DNA of 64,000 bases, from the NCBI GenBank assembly GCA_963698165.1, contig CAVOPT010000016.1, positions 372,001 to 436,000 on the forward strand. Direction: 5' to 3'. Made by a program: the position numbers and the translations under genes. Positions 27,549-35,805 of this stretch are shown here, piece by piece. Position 1 is the stretch's first letter, and each line of letters begins with the position of its first letter. Below the pieces are notes generated by a model. It saw only the letters and a program-made list of their open reading frames with translations. It had not been told where the DNA came from and did not search any database. Source of the stretch: JAAYUJ01 sp963698165. Lineage in GTDB: Bacteria; Desulfobacterota; Syntrophobacteria; Syntrophobacterales; Syntrophobacteraceae.

Positions 27549-27632
27549 CGTAGCATAGGGCCTTGTGCCCGTGTCTAACGCCCACAAGGGGCTATGCTAC
27601 GGCAGGCATCTCTCACACAAATACGCGAAGAC
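27549..27632 (+). repeat. 84-bp dispersed repeat, copy 2
   Basis: It matches 14517-14600 (opposite strand) over its whole length. Within this copy, CGTAGCATAGGGCCTTGTG and the CACAAGGGGCTATGCTACG side form a long inverted repeat, so the copy can fold into a nearly complete hairpin. Confidence 0.75.
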
Positions 27633-27653
27633 CCAAAAAATCATTCTCTCCGA

Positions 27654-27770
27654 GCCTCTTGCAGAAGTCCTCCGGCGTCATTCCGGCGGAAGCCGGAATC
27701 CAGGTTTTTCAAGGCTTTCTGGACCCCGGCTTTCTCCGGGGTGACGGAATTCGACAGTTCTGCAAGAGGC
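27654..27770. mobile_element. MITE-like element with perfect 13-bp terminal inverted repeats
   Basis: GCCTCTTGCAGAA at 27654-27666 and TTCTGCAAGAGGC at 27758-27770 are perfect inverted repeats bounding 117 bases. Inside is GTCATTCCGGCGGAAGCCGG, a palindromic motif familiar from dispersed repeats in many proteobacterial genomes, followed by CCCCGGCTTTCTCCGGGG. There is no coding capacity. It lies upstream of the broken cyclase gene. Confidence 0.65.
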
Positions 27771-27967
27771 TATCCAGAATCATTCAATATTGGTTTATTG
27801 AGGTCAAAAATGCTTCGGGTTCATTGTTCCACCCCGCTTATTTTGAATGATATCAGTCAGACCCACTCAGTTCAACCTGCGGCTTGCCGTAAGTCGCATC
27901 CACTCCATCATACGGGGTGACTTCGCATGGAAGGCCTCATGACAGTTTGCCACTGTATACAACAAAC

Positions 27968-28001
27968 GCCTGAGGCCTTGTTTTTCGACATATCCTCAGG
28001 C
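27968..28001 (-). terminator. Possible terminator of the RACo/beta-oxidation transcript
   Basis: GCCTGAGG (27968-27975) and CCTCAGGC (27994-28001) form an 8-bp stem just downstream of the RACo-like gene stop. On the minus strand only a weak T-rich run follows, so confidence is low. Confidence 0.35.
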
Positions 28002-28043
28002 TCTTGTTCATTCATAACTCTTGAAGAACTGCCCAAGGGCTCT

Positions 28044-30041
28044 CTAGGAGCTGAGTCTGCCTTTCGGTGCTGCCAACTTACGGAATGGCGCCGTTCCGTA
28101 TAAGGCCCGGCGAGTGTCCATGCGGGCCTTGAGTCTCGGGAAGCGGTCGACGTCCGTGTGGGGAAGGAAGAGCGAGGCGATGTAGTGGGTCATATAGGAA
28201 GGGGTCTCTGAGAGTTCGAAGCTTGTCATCTTGCGGGTCACTTCGACCACATCCCGGCGAATCCGGTTGGTGAGCGAGCTCATTCGGCAACCCATAAGGG
28301 AGCCGTTGCCGATGTAAGTGACCTTCTCCGGGTCGACCTCAGGGAGCAGCCCAATCGTCATTGCCTTCTCCAAGTCCACGTAGCTCCCGAAGGCTCCCGC
28401 CAGGACGATCCTGTCCAGATCCTCGATGCGCAGCCCCACTTCTTCCAATAAGGTCTGGAAGCCGCTGAAGATAGCCCCCTTTGCCCGGATGAGGTTGTCG
28501 ATGTCGTCTTCACTCAGGGTGATGTCCCGACCGATCTGGGTCTCGTTCGCCCGGGCGAGGACATATTCGCAGACGCCGTCGGTCTCCCGCAGCCTTTCGT
28601 GATGCAAGCTGCAGTCGAATTTTCCCCGCCCGTCGATAACGCCTGCCTCCAGAAGGGCGGCCACAATGGTGAGAAGTCCAGAGCCGCAAATGCCTTTGGG
28701 GCGGACGTTGCCGATAGTCATGAGCATGGGCTCGAGTGTGAACGGGTCGATGGAGAAGTCTTGGATGGCCCCTTGAGCCGCGCGCATCCCGAACTTGATG
28801 CCCCCGCCCTCGAATGCGGGGCCTGCCGAGCACGCGGCGCAGGCAAACCACTCTTTGTTGCCGACTACGATTTCCGCGTTGGTGCCGATATCGAGGTAAA
28901 GCGTGGTCTCGTTGGTCCGGTAGAGCCCGGCGCCCATGATCCCCGCGACGATGTCTCCTCCCACATAGCTGGAGACGGCCGGATAGATCAGGGCTGTCAC
29001 GTGGTCGCTCAGTTCCAGACCGAGGCGTACGGCAGGGATGGGGGGGTAGAGCGTGGAAGCCGGAATGTAGGGTGCATAACGGATATAGCGCGGCGTGATC
29101 TTGAGCAGGATCTGGGTCATGGTGGTGTTCCCCGCGAGGGTAATGCTCGAGACCTCGTCCGGAGTGACCTTCCCCTGCTGGACTATCCGCCGGATGATCG
29201 TGTTGATGGTCGCAACCACCACCTCGTGAAGCTTCTCCAACCCGCCCGGTTTTTCGGCAAAGACGATGCGGCTGAGCACATCCTCCCCATAGCTGATCTG
29301 GCCGTTGAACTCCCCGTGGCTGGCCAGAACCTCGCCGGAAATGAGGTCGATCAACTCCCCATAGACCGTGGTGGTGCCAATGTCCACCCCGATGGCGAAG
29401 TTCCGCCCCGTTGTGTCCCCCGGTTCGATGTTGATGATGTGCGTCCTGCTGCCTGGGTGGACAGGGCGAGCCAAAGTGGCCGTCACCTTGAAGTTGGCGC
29501 CGTGCAAGATGTCGGGGATCTTGCGGATTACCGAAAGCCGCACCACGAGACGGTGCTCGTTGTAGCGCATCTTCAGGTGGTTGATCATCCGGGTGACGTC
29601 CGGCATCCGGTCCTGGCTGCTGGGCGGGGGCAGCTCCAGGTAACGTTTTTCCACAGGCGGGATGAAGAGACCGCGCTCTTTGAGTTCCTCGAAGGAGACC
29701 TGGTGACTGTATGCGGTCCTGCGCGGAACGGCCGTCTGGTTGAGAACAGCGGCATCGACTTCGGATTCTATCGGAATCCGCACCACAAGATCGCTTCGAA
29801 CCCTGCACTGGCAGGCGAGTCGGACCCCGCTGGCCAAATCCTCGGCGTCGAGCTTCTCCGTGATACCGCCCTCGACGCTCCCGCCCTCGATCACGACCCG
29901 GCACTTGCCGCAGACCCCGGCTCCGCCGCAGGAAGCGTTGATGTGGACACCGGCCTGCATGGCCAACTGCATGAGGGCCTCGCCGTCGACGGCATCAACG
30001 GTCTTACCGTAGGGATGAAAGATCACACGGTGATCGCTCAT
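28044..30041 (-). CDS. RACo-like corrinoid protein reductive activator (2Fe-2S/ASKHA)
   Basis: 665 residues from ATG 30041, preceded by AAAAGGAGAAACTCG. The N-terminal 2Fe-2S ferredoxin domain has CGGAGVCGKC (Cys38, 44, 47) and a fourth Cys at about 77. The middle region is followed by an ASKHA ATPase domain with AIGVDIGTTTVYGELID, SITLAGNTTMTQILL and LYLDIGTNAEIVVG, then IVLAGAFGSYVDLEKA. This is the layout of RACo, which uses ATP to re-reduce Co(II) corrinoid proteins of methyltransferase systems. No corrinoid protein or methyltransferase is encoded nearby; the neighbours are beta-oxidation genes, so its partner lies elsewhere. Confidence 0.88.
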   Translation of the reverse strand: MSDHRVIFHPYGKTVDAVDGEALMQLAMQAGVHINASCGGAGVCGKCRVVIEGGSVEGGITEKLDAEDLASGVRLACQCRVRSDLVVRIPIESEVDAAVLNQTAVPRRTAYSHQVSFEELKERGLFIPPVEKRYLELPPPSSQDRMPDVTRMINHLKMRYNEHRLVVRLSVIRKIPDILHGANFKVTATLARPVHPGSRTHIINIEPGDTTGRNFAIGVDIGTTTVYGELIDLISGEVLASHGEFNGQISYGEDVLSRIVFAEKPGGLEKLHEVVVATINTIIRRIVQQGKVTPDEVSSITLAGNTTMTQILLKITPRYIRYAPYIPASTLYPPIPAVRLGLELSDHVTALIYPAVSSYVGGDIVAGIMGAGLYRTNETTLYLDIGTNAEIVVGNKEWFACAACSAGPAFEGGGIKFGMRAAQGAIQDFSIDPFTLEPMLMTIGNVRPKGICGSGLLTIVAALLEAGVIDGRGKFDCSLHHERLRETDGVCEYVLARANETQIGRDITLSEDDIDNLIRAKGAIFSGFQTLLEEVGLRIEDLDRIVLAGAFGSYVDLEKAMTIGLLPEVDPEKVTYIGNGSLMGCRMSSLTNRIRRDVVEVTRKMTSFELSETPSYMTHYIASLFLPHTDVDRFPRLKARMDTRRALYGTAPFRKLAAPKGRLSS

Positions 30042-30090
30042 CGAGTTTCTCCTTTTCGGATCAATCCACACCATCACCGCCGGCGATCTG

Positions 30091-32136
30091 CTAGAAAGTG
30101 AAAAATACTTTCTGCAGTACCCGGGGCGTGATCCCGGCGAGATCCAGGTACATGGTGAGGCCTCCCATGAAAAACGGCCAACCGGCGCCCAGGATCATGG
30201 CCAGGTCCACATCGCGGGAGCTGCCCACCACCTTCTCCATCAGTATAAGGTCCGTTTCCTGAGCGAGGTTGTTCAAGACCCTCTCCTGGATTTCTTCGGG
30301 ATGGAATTCCCGCCCTTGCACCTTCTCCCACAGCTTTTCGACTTCCGGATCGATCCGTTTTTGCTTCCCTTCCCGGAGATAGAAGGCCGGCTTCCCGGAT
30401 TCTATGAGTGTCTTTAAGTTCCGATTCAAAGGAAAACGCTGGGGGCCAAAGGCTTGGTTGAGGGTCTCGGTGACGTGGAAGGCAACCGACAAACCCACGA
30501 GATCCAGCAGTTCGAAAGGCGCCATGGGAAGGCCCAGAGCCAGAAGCGCTTCATCGACCTGCGCGAACGGCGCGCCCTCATCGACCAGGGTGAGGCAGTC
30601 CACGAGCATGCGGACAAGAAGCCTGTTCACCAGGAAGGCCGGGGAATCCTTCACGAGGATGCCGGTCTTTCGCAATTTCCCCGCCAGGTCGAAAGCCGAC
30701 GCCAGGGTGAGCTCGCTCGTCCTCTGCGTCCTGATGATTTCCACCAGAGGCATCACCGCCACCGGATTGAAGAAATGCAAGCCGACCAGGCGCTCGGGAT
30801 ATTTGAGACCCTCCGCCATCTGAGTGACGCTCAAGGATGAAGTGTTGGTGGCAAGGATTGCCTCGGGAGCTATGATTGCCTCCGCTTCGCCGAAAACCTG
30901 CTTTTTCACATCCATCCGCTCAAACACTGCCTCAATGACCAAATCACAGCCGGCAAAATCGCGGTAATCCAATGTCCCTTTAAGAAGGCCGGCGAGATAC
31001 CGGCACTTGCCTTCAGTCAATCGACCCTTCTCCACGATCTTCTGCAGTTCCTGCCGGACAAAGGCACATCCCCGGTCCAACAGGTCCTGACTAACGTCTT
31101 TCATGATCACCGGCACTTCGAGACTATGGATGAATAGATAGGCGAGCTGCGAGGCCATGAGCCCGGCGCCGATAATGCCCACCTTGTTGATTGCCTTAGG
31201 TTTGACGTCCGTCCCTGCTTTGATCGTTTTCGCATAGCGGTTGACCAGCTCGAAGGAATAGATGGCTGCTTTGCACTGCCGGGATTTGATAAGATCCCCG
31301 AGGGCTTTGTTTTCTTCTTCAAAGCCTTTCTCCGTATCCCACTGACAGGCTCCGGCAACCAGTTCCAAAGCCCGGTAAGGAGCTGGCGACGCCCCATGGA
31401 CCCTGGCATCGATGAAGGCCCTGGCCTTGTCAACGAGAGCCTGCAGCCCTGACAGCGGTGCTGAAAGCCGTTCCAAACCGACCTTTCCGGAGATGATGTC
31501 GAGCAGGAAACGCAGTGAATCATCGAGAAATTCGGCCCCGTCGAACAGCCGATCGGTGAGCCCCAAGGCGAATGCATCTGCGCCGTTGATCATCCGGTTC
31601 TGGTTCAGAGCGTTGTAGACAATCAATTGCAGAGCCTTTTCCGGCCCGAGAAGTTTCGTCGCCAGCGTACAACCGCCCCACCCCGGTACGAGCCCCAGGA
31701 AACATTCCGGGAAGCCGATGGCCGGGACCGTGCGGAGGACAGTGCGGTACTTGCAGTAAAGCGCGATTTCCAGCCCGCCCCCTAAGGCCACTCCGTTGAT
31801 TGCGGCAACCGTGGGGTAGGGCAGGTCCATGATTCGTTTCATGGCCGTGTGGCCGATTCGGCCCACCTGATAGCCCTGTTCATACGTGGTGATGAAGGGC
31901 ACTTGGGTCAGATCGGCTCCGGCGGCAAAGATATAGGGCTTGCCGGTGAGCATCAAACCGCGCACGTCGGGTTCACTCCGGATCGCGTCCAGCGCGTCGC
32001 TGAGGGAATGGAAGGCGGCTTCGTCGAAGGTGTTCGGCCGCTTGTGATCCTGACCATTGTCCATGGTCACGAGGACAATTTTTCCCAACGGCGAATCAAA
32101 GAATCGGTGGTGAAAGTGGGTGATCGGTTCGGCCAT
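30091..32136 (-). CDS. Enoyl-CoA hydratase/3-hydroxyacyl-CoA dehydrogenase fusion (FadB/FadJ-like)
   Basis: 681 residues from ATG 32136, which follows a GGGGGGGAGAATC leader. The N-terminal crotonase domain includes GAGADLTQVPF and INGVALGGGLEIALYCKYR, then PECFLGLVPGWGG with its catalytic Glu. From about residue 330 a 3-hydroxyacyl-CoA dehydrogenase follows, with the NAD-binding VGIIGAGLMASQLAYLF, FFNPVAVMPLVEIIR and a C-terminal helical domain. It catalyses the two middle steps of fatty-acid beta-oxidation. It lies in a run with thiolase and acyl-CoA dehydrogenase genes, completing the cycle. Confidence 0.92.
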   Translation of the reverse strand: MAEPITHFHHRFFDSPLGKIVLVTMDNGQDHKRPNTFDEAAFHSLSDALDAIRSEPDVRGLMLTGKPYIFAAGADLTQVPFITTYEQGYQVGRIGHTAMKRIMDLPYPTVAAINGVALGGGLEIALYCKYRTVLRTVPAIGFPECFLGLVPGWGGCTLATKLLGPEKALQLIVYNALNQNRMINGADAFALGLTDRLFDGAEFLDDSLRFLLDIISGKVGLERLSAPLSGLQALVDKARAFIDARVHGASPAPYRALELVAGACQWDTEKGFEEENKALGDLIKSRQCKAAIYSFELVNRYAKTIKAGTDVKPKAINKVGIIGAGLMASQLAYLFIHSLEVPVIMKDVSQDLLDRGCAFVRQELQKIVEKGRLTEGKCRYLAGLLKGTLDYRDFAGCDLVIEAVFERMDVKKQVFGEAEAIIAPEAILATNTSSLSVTQMAEGLKYPERLVGLHFFNPVAVMPLVEIIRTQRTSELTLASAFDLAGKLRKTGILVKDSPAFLVNRLLVRMLVDCLTLVDEGAPFAQVDEALLALGLPMAPFELLDLVGLSVAFHVTETLNQAFGPQRFPLNRNLKTLIESGKPAFYLREGKQKRIDPEVEKLWEKVQGREFHPEEIQERVLNNLAQETDLILMEKVVGSSRDVDLAMILGAGWPFFMGGLTMYLDLAGITPRVLQKVFFTF

Positions 32137-32184
32137 GATTCTCCCCCCCTCTAACAAATCGGAGACCCTCCACGAGGAGCCGCA

Positions 32185-33375
32185 TCAGGACTCAAAAGCG
32201 GTATTTTCCCAAATCGCTGACGCTCCCTGTCCCAGGCCCACGCAGAGGGCGGTCAGGCCGAAGCGCACCTCGGGGTGGTCGGCAAAGAGATGCAGGAGGT
32301 GCATCACCAGGCGCGGCCCGGACGCCGCCAGCGGATGGCCGAAGGCAATGGCACCGCCCAGAGGATTGAGCCGTTCCTCGTCAGGGATCTTCAGGCCAAA
32401 TTCCTTCATGAACACCAGGCATTGCACGGCAAAGGCTTCATTCAGCTCAATAAAGCCCATGTCGTCCATGGTCAGTCCTGTTTTCGCAAAGACCTTTTTC
32501 GTGGATGGGATCGGCCCATACCCCATGATTTCCGGTCGCACTCCCGCAAAGGCGTACCCGACCAGGCGCAGCTTCGGGACCACCCCGAGTTCCCGTGCTT
32601 TCTCTTCGCTCATGACGAGCACGCCGCAGGCGCCGTCGTTCAATCCGGAAGCATTGCCGGCCGTCACCCGGCCTTGCGCGCGAAAAGGAGTCTTGAGGTC
32701 CCGCAAGCCCTCCAGGGTGGTATCCGGCCGAGGCTGCTGATCCCGGTCCGCCACTGCCCAGCCGCCCTTCGTGTAGACCGTCATGGGTGCGATCATTTTC
32801 TGGATTCTGCCTTCACTGTAGCCTCTGGCCACCTTTTGCTGAGAGTGACAGGCATAGGCGTCGGTCAACTCTTTTGTGATGTCGGGGAACAAGTCGTGAA
32901 GGTTTTCCGCCGTTTTTCCCATCACCAGGGCGTCTTCCGATACCAGCCGCTCGGCCAGGAACCGCGGGTTGGGATCCATGGTGGCGCCCATCGGATGGTG
33001 GCTCATGTGATCCACCCCCCCCGCAATCGCGATATCGCATACGCCCAAAGCGATCTCGGAAGCCGCCGCCGTCACCGCCGTCAAACCGCTGGCGCACATG
33101 CGATCGATGGAGAACCCGGAACAGGTCTCGGGCAGCCCGGCGAGGAGCGCGGTGGTGCGGCCGAGGGTCAGCCCCTGGTCTCCCTCCTGAGTGGTGGCTC
33201 CCCAGACGTTTTCCTCAACCATTTCCGGCGTGACTTCGGGGTTGCGCCGCAAAAGCTCGCGAATCACCTTCACCACCAGATCATCCGCCCGCGTCAGCCA
33301 GAAGAATCCCTCTTCCCCGGCCCTGCCGAAGGCCGTGCGAACGCCGTCAACGATGACCACCTCTCTCGCTTTCAT
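32185..33375 (-). CDS. Acetyl-CoA acyltransferase (thiolase)
   Basis: 396 residues from ATG 33375, preceded by AGAGGAGACGCTC. All catalytic blocks are present: DRMCASGLTA (nucleophile Cys94), IELNEAFAVQ, the GGAIAFGHPLAASGPR His loop and ALCVGLGQG with the second cysteine. It performs thiolytic cleavage of 3-ketoacyl-CoA in beta-oxidation, or the reverse condensation. It is 48 bases upstream of the hydratase/dehydrogenase fusion in one direction. Confidence 0.94.
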   Translation of the reverse strand: MKAREVVIVDGVRTAFGRAGEEGFFWLTRADDLVVKVIRELLRRNPEVTPEMVEENVWGATTQEGDQGLTLGRTTALLAGLPETCSGFSIDRMCASGLTAVTAAASEIALGVCDIAIAGGVDHMSHHPMGATMDPNPRFLAERLVSEDALVMGKTAENLHDLFPDITKELTDAYACHSQQKVARGYSEGRIQKMIAPMTVYTKGGWAVADRDQQPRPDTTLEGLRDLKTPFRAQGRVTAGNASGLNDGACGVLVMSEEKARELGVVPKLRLVGYAFAGVRPEIMGYGPIPSTKKVFAKTGLTMDDMGFIELNEAFAVQCLVFMKEFGLKIPDEERLNPLGGAIAFGHPLAASGPRLVMHLLHLFADHPEVRFGLTALCVGLGQGASAIWENTAFES

Positions 33376-33529
33376 GAGCGTCTCCTCTTTCTCTTCGTCT
33401 GGGCATGACCATGTCAGCAGCACGTTAGATCCGGAATCTTAACCAAACAGCTGCAAACGGATCCGGCGGTTTTGCTCATCCCTGCCTCGAGGCAGGACTT
33501 CTGAGCTGCTGCTCCGGACATCATCCTGA

Positions 33530-35389
33530 CTACCCCAGGGCAAACCCATAGTCCGGTATCTCCAGGGCAGATTTGTCGTTGTTCATAATGGCCCGCGCTC
33601 TGCCGTTTGCCTGGGTCAAAACCTGATTGATGAAAAACCGTGCCGATGCGATTTTGCCGAAATAGAAGGCTGCGCTGCGGTTGTTCTCCAGCATTTCCTG
33701 GTGTGCCCTCGCGTCCTTGACACGATGATCCCGGCAAATTTCCTGGAGCTTTCGATCGGCCAGGTGCGCCTGCCAGAGCAGCAGGAAACCCATAGCCACA
33801 TCGCCGCACAGGTCTAAATAGGGTTTGGCATAAAGGATCGGCACCTGGTATTCGTCGGTCATGCCCTTCAGGGCAAAGAATTTCGTCACCTGCAGGAGGC
33901 TCTCCTGGGCTTCATCATAGATCCGGACCAGGTCTCGAAGGCGGAAGTTCCCTCTGATTCTTTCCATTATCTCCGTGATCGCCGCCAGAGCGTTCTTGGG
34001 AAGTTGGCCGCGCTTCATGGTCAGTTTCCTTGCCACCAGATCGAGGGCTTGAATCCCGTTCGTGCCCTCGTAGATGGAGGCGATTTTGCAGTCGCGGAGG
34101 AATTGTTCCACCGGGTATTCGGTGATGTAGCCATAGCCGCCGTAGATCTGGATTGCGGTTTCGCAGACGCGAAATCCAAGGTCGCTTCCGACCGCTTTGC
34201 AGATGGGGATAAGAAGATCGACGTAACCCTGGAAGAGCTCCTTTTCCTCCGCCGTCGGCGCGACCCGCACCCGATCGATGCAGTAGGCGGCCAAATACAG
34301 CAACGCCCGCATCCCTTCCGTGCTGCTTTTCATGAACATGAGCATCCTGCGGACGTCCGGGTGCTTTATGATCGGCACCCGGGCAGCTTCGGGGTCCTTC
34401 ATGTGTTCAGTGGGAGCGCCCTGCAGGCGTTCTTTGGCGTAGCGCAGAGCGTGCATGTAGGCCGTGCCGGCCAGGGCCAGCCCCTGCATGCCCACGAAAA
34501 GACGGGCTTCGTTCATCATCTCGAACATGATCCGCATGCCTGCGTTTTCCTTCCCGAGAAGGTAGCCGATGCAGTCACCGTTTTCCCCAAAGTTCAGGCT
34601 GCAGGTGGCGGAGCCGTGAATGCCCAGCTTGTGCTCGATTCCGGTGCAGGTAACGTCGTTGAACACGAGTGTGCCGTCGTCCCGGGGGCGAAGCCTGGGG
34701 ACCACAAAGAGGGAGATACCCCGCACGCCCTTGGGTGCACCGGCAACGCGGGCGAGAACCATGTGCACGATGTTTTCCGTGAGATCATGCATGCCCGCGG
34801 AAATGAAAATCTTTTGTCCGGATATTCGGTAAGTTCCATCGCCGAGGGGGATGGCTCTGGTCGTCAGATTCCCGACGTCGCTTCCGGCCTGCGGTTCCGT
34901 CATGGCCATGGAGCCCGACCACTCCCCGGAATACAGCTTGAACATATAGCTTTCCTGAAGCTCCGGGGTGCCGTATTCCTCGAGCAACCGGGCGGCGCCG
35001 TGGGTGAGCCCCGGGTACATGAACAGCGCCCAGTTCCCGGCACCGAAAAACTCAACGCAGGCATTGGCAATCACCAGCGGGAAGCCCTGTCCGCCAACTT
35101 CCGGAGGGTCGCTTATGGCCAGCCAGCCGCCTTCACAGTAGAGACGGTAAGGTCGGTGAAAGGACTCAGGAGCCTTCACATGGCCCTCAAAGAACCGACA
35201 TCCCTGCCGGTCGCCGTCCTGATTCGTGGGGAAGAACTCCTTTTCCGCCAGTCGCTCGGCTTCATGCAGGGCCATGTCAAACAAGTCCTGGGAGAAACTG
35301 CTGTATTTCGGATACTTGCACAACTCTTCTATGCGCAGCTGTTCGTGCAGGACGAACTTGACATCCCTCTCATCGACGAGCGGTTTCAT
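33530..35389 (-). CDS. Acyl-CoA dehydrogenase, long form with C-terminal domain
   Basis: 619 residues from ATG 35389, preceded by GAGGAGTTCAGG. FAD- and substrate-binding blocks include GSMAMTEPQAGSDVGNLTT, HKLGIHGSATCSLNFGE and QIYGGYGYITEYPVEQFLRD. The catalytic glutamate sits in IYEGTNGIQALDL. A roughly 150-residue C-terminal extension is typical of the larger acyl-CoA dehydrogenase subfamily, compared with about 380 residues for simple ones. It would introduce the 2,3-double bond, passing electrons to an electron-transfer flavoprotein. Confidence 0.93.
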   Translation of the reverse strand: MKPLVDERDVKFVLHEQLRIEELCKYPKYSSFSQDLFDMALHEAERLAEKEFFPTNQDGDRQGCRFFEGHVKAPESFHRPYRLYCEGGWLAISDPPEVGGQGFPLVIANACVEFFGAGNWALFMYPGLTHGAARLLEEYGTPELQESYMFKLYSGEWSGSMAMTEPQAGSDVGNLTTRAIPLGDGTYRISGQKIFISAGMHDLTENIVHMVLARVAGAPKGVRGISLFVVPRLRPRDDGTLVFNDVTCTGIEHKLGIHGSATCSLNFGENGDCIGYLLGKENAGMRIMFEMMNEARLFVGMQGLALAGTAYMHALRYAKERLQGAPTEHMKDPEAARVPIIKHPDVRRMLMFMKSSTEGMRALLYLAAYCIDRVRVAPTAEEKELFQGYVDLLIPICKAVGSDLGFRVCETAIQIYGGYGYITEYPVEQFLRDCKIASIYEGTNGIQALDLVARKLTMKRGQLPKNALAAITEIMERIRGNFRLRDLVRIYDEAQESLLQVTKFFALKGMTDEYQVPILYAKPYLDLCGDVAMGFLLLWQAHLADRKLQEICRDHRVKDARAHQEMLENNRSAAFYFGKIASARFFINQVLTQANGRARAIMNNDKSALEIPDYGFALG

Positions 35390-35805
35390 CCTGAACTCCT
35401 CATTGCTGTTCCTGTCATGGTCCCCCTGGCGCCGATGGCAAGACGCGCCTTTCGCAAAAGAAACCGAAATCCTTTTAATTGCAATGAATTGTATGTTTCG
35501 TCTCGACAATCTGTCAAATAAACTCTGGCGGGATGCAGGACGGCGTGAAGATCGTGGGCAGGATCAGCGATGGGAAGGGCAGCGAAGCTCTTTCTAAATA
35601 CGGGAATCGCAACCACAAGTCTCGCAACGAAAGCCGCCGGGAGCATCTCGATGCGGTCCGATACAGCTACCAGCGTGGCAAGAAGGTGATCATCCCCGCC
35701 TGGAAGGAGTCCGGCCGGATACGCGTAGAAGAATAATATTGGAAAGCAGGAGAGGCCCCTCACTGGCGCCACTCCTGCTTTCATGAAATTCCTCTTCATG
35801 CAGAA
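35390..35805. other. Intergenic region upstream of the acyl-CoA dehydrogenase gene
   Basis: About 416 bases. Short frames on both strands (35533-35736 plus; 35386-35799 minus) resemble no known protein and were not accepted. The only clear element is the inverted repeat at 35742-35782. The promoter for the beta-oxidation genes is presumably here. Confidence 0.45.
35742..35782 (-). terminator. Terminator-like inverted repeat after the PEP-synthase-like gene
   Basis: GAAAGCAGGAG (35742-35752) and CTCCTGCTTTC (35772-35782) form a perfect 11-bp stem. On the minus strand it lies 24 bases past the stop at 35806 and is followed by AATATTATTCTT, consistent with a terminator for the cytochrome/PEP-synthase-like transcript. 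Confidence 0.6.

Larger units (their letters stand above)
27438..28043. other. Gene-free region with three repeat or hairpin elements
   Basis: About 600 bases contain the second copy of the 84-bp repeat (27549-27632), the MITE-like element (27654-27770) and a hairpin near 27968-28001. The rest is AT-richer than the flanking genes, and no coding frame was supported. Confidence 0.6.

Noticed and set aside
35533..35736. 67-residue plus-strand frame
   Set aside because: No recognisable family, no ribosome-binding site, and an equally long frame exists on the other strand.
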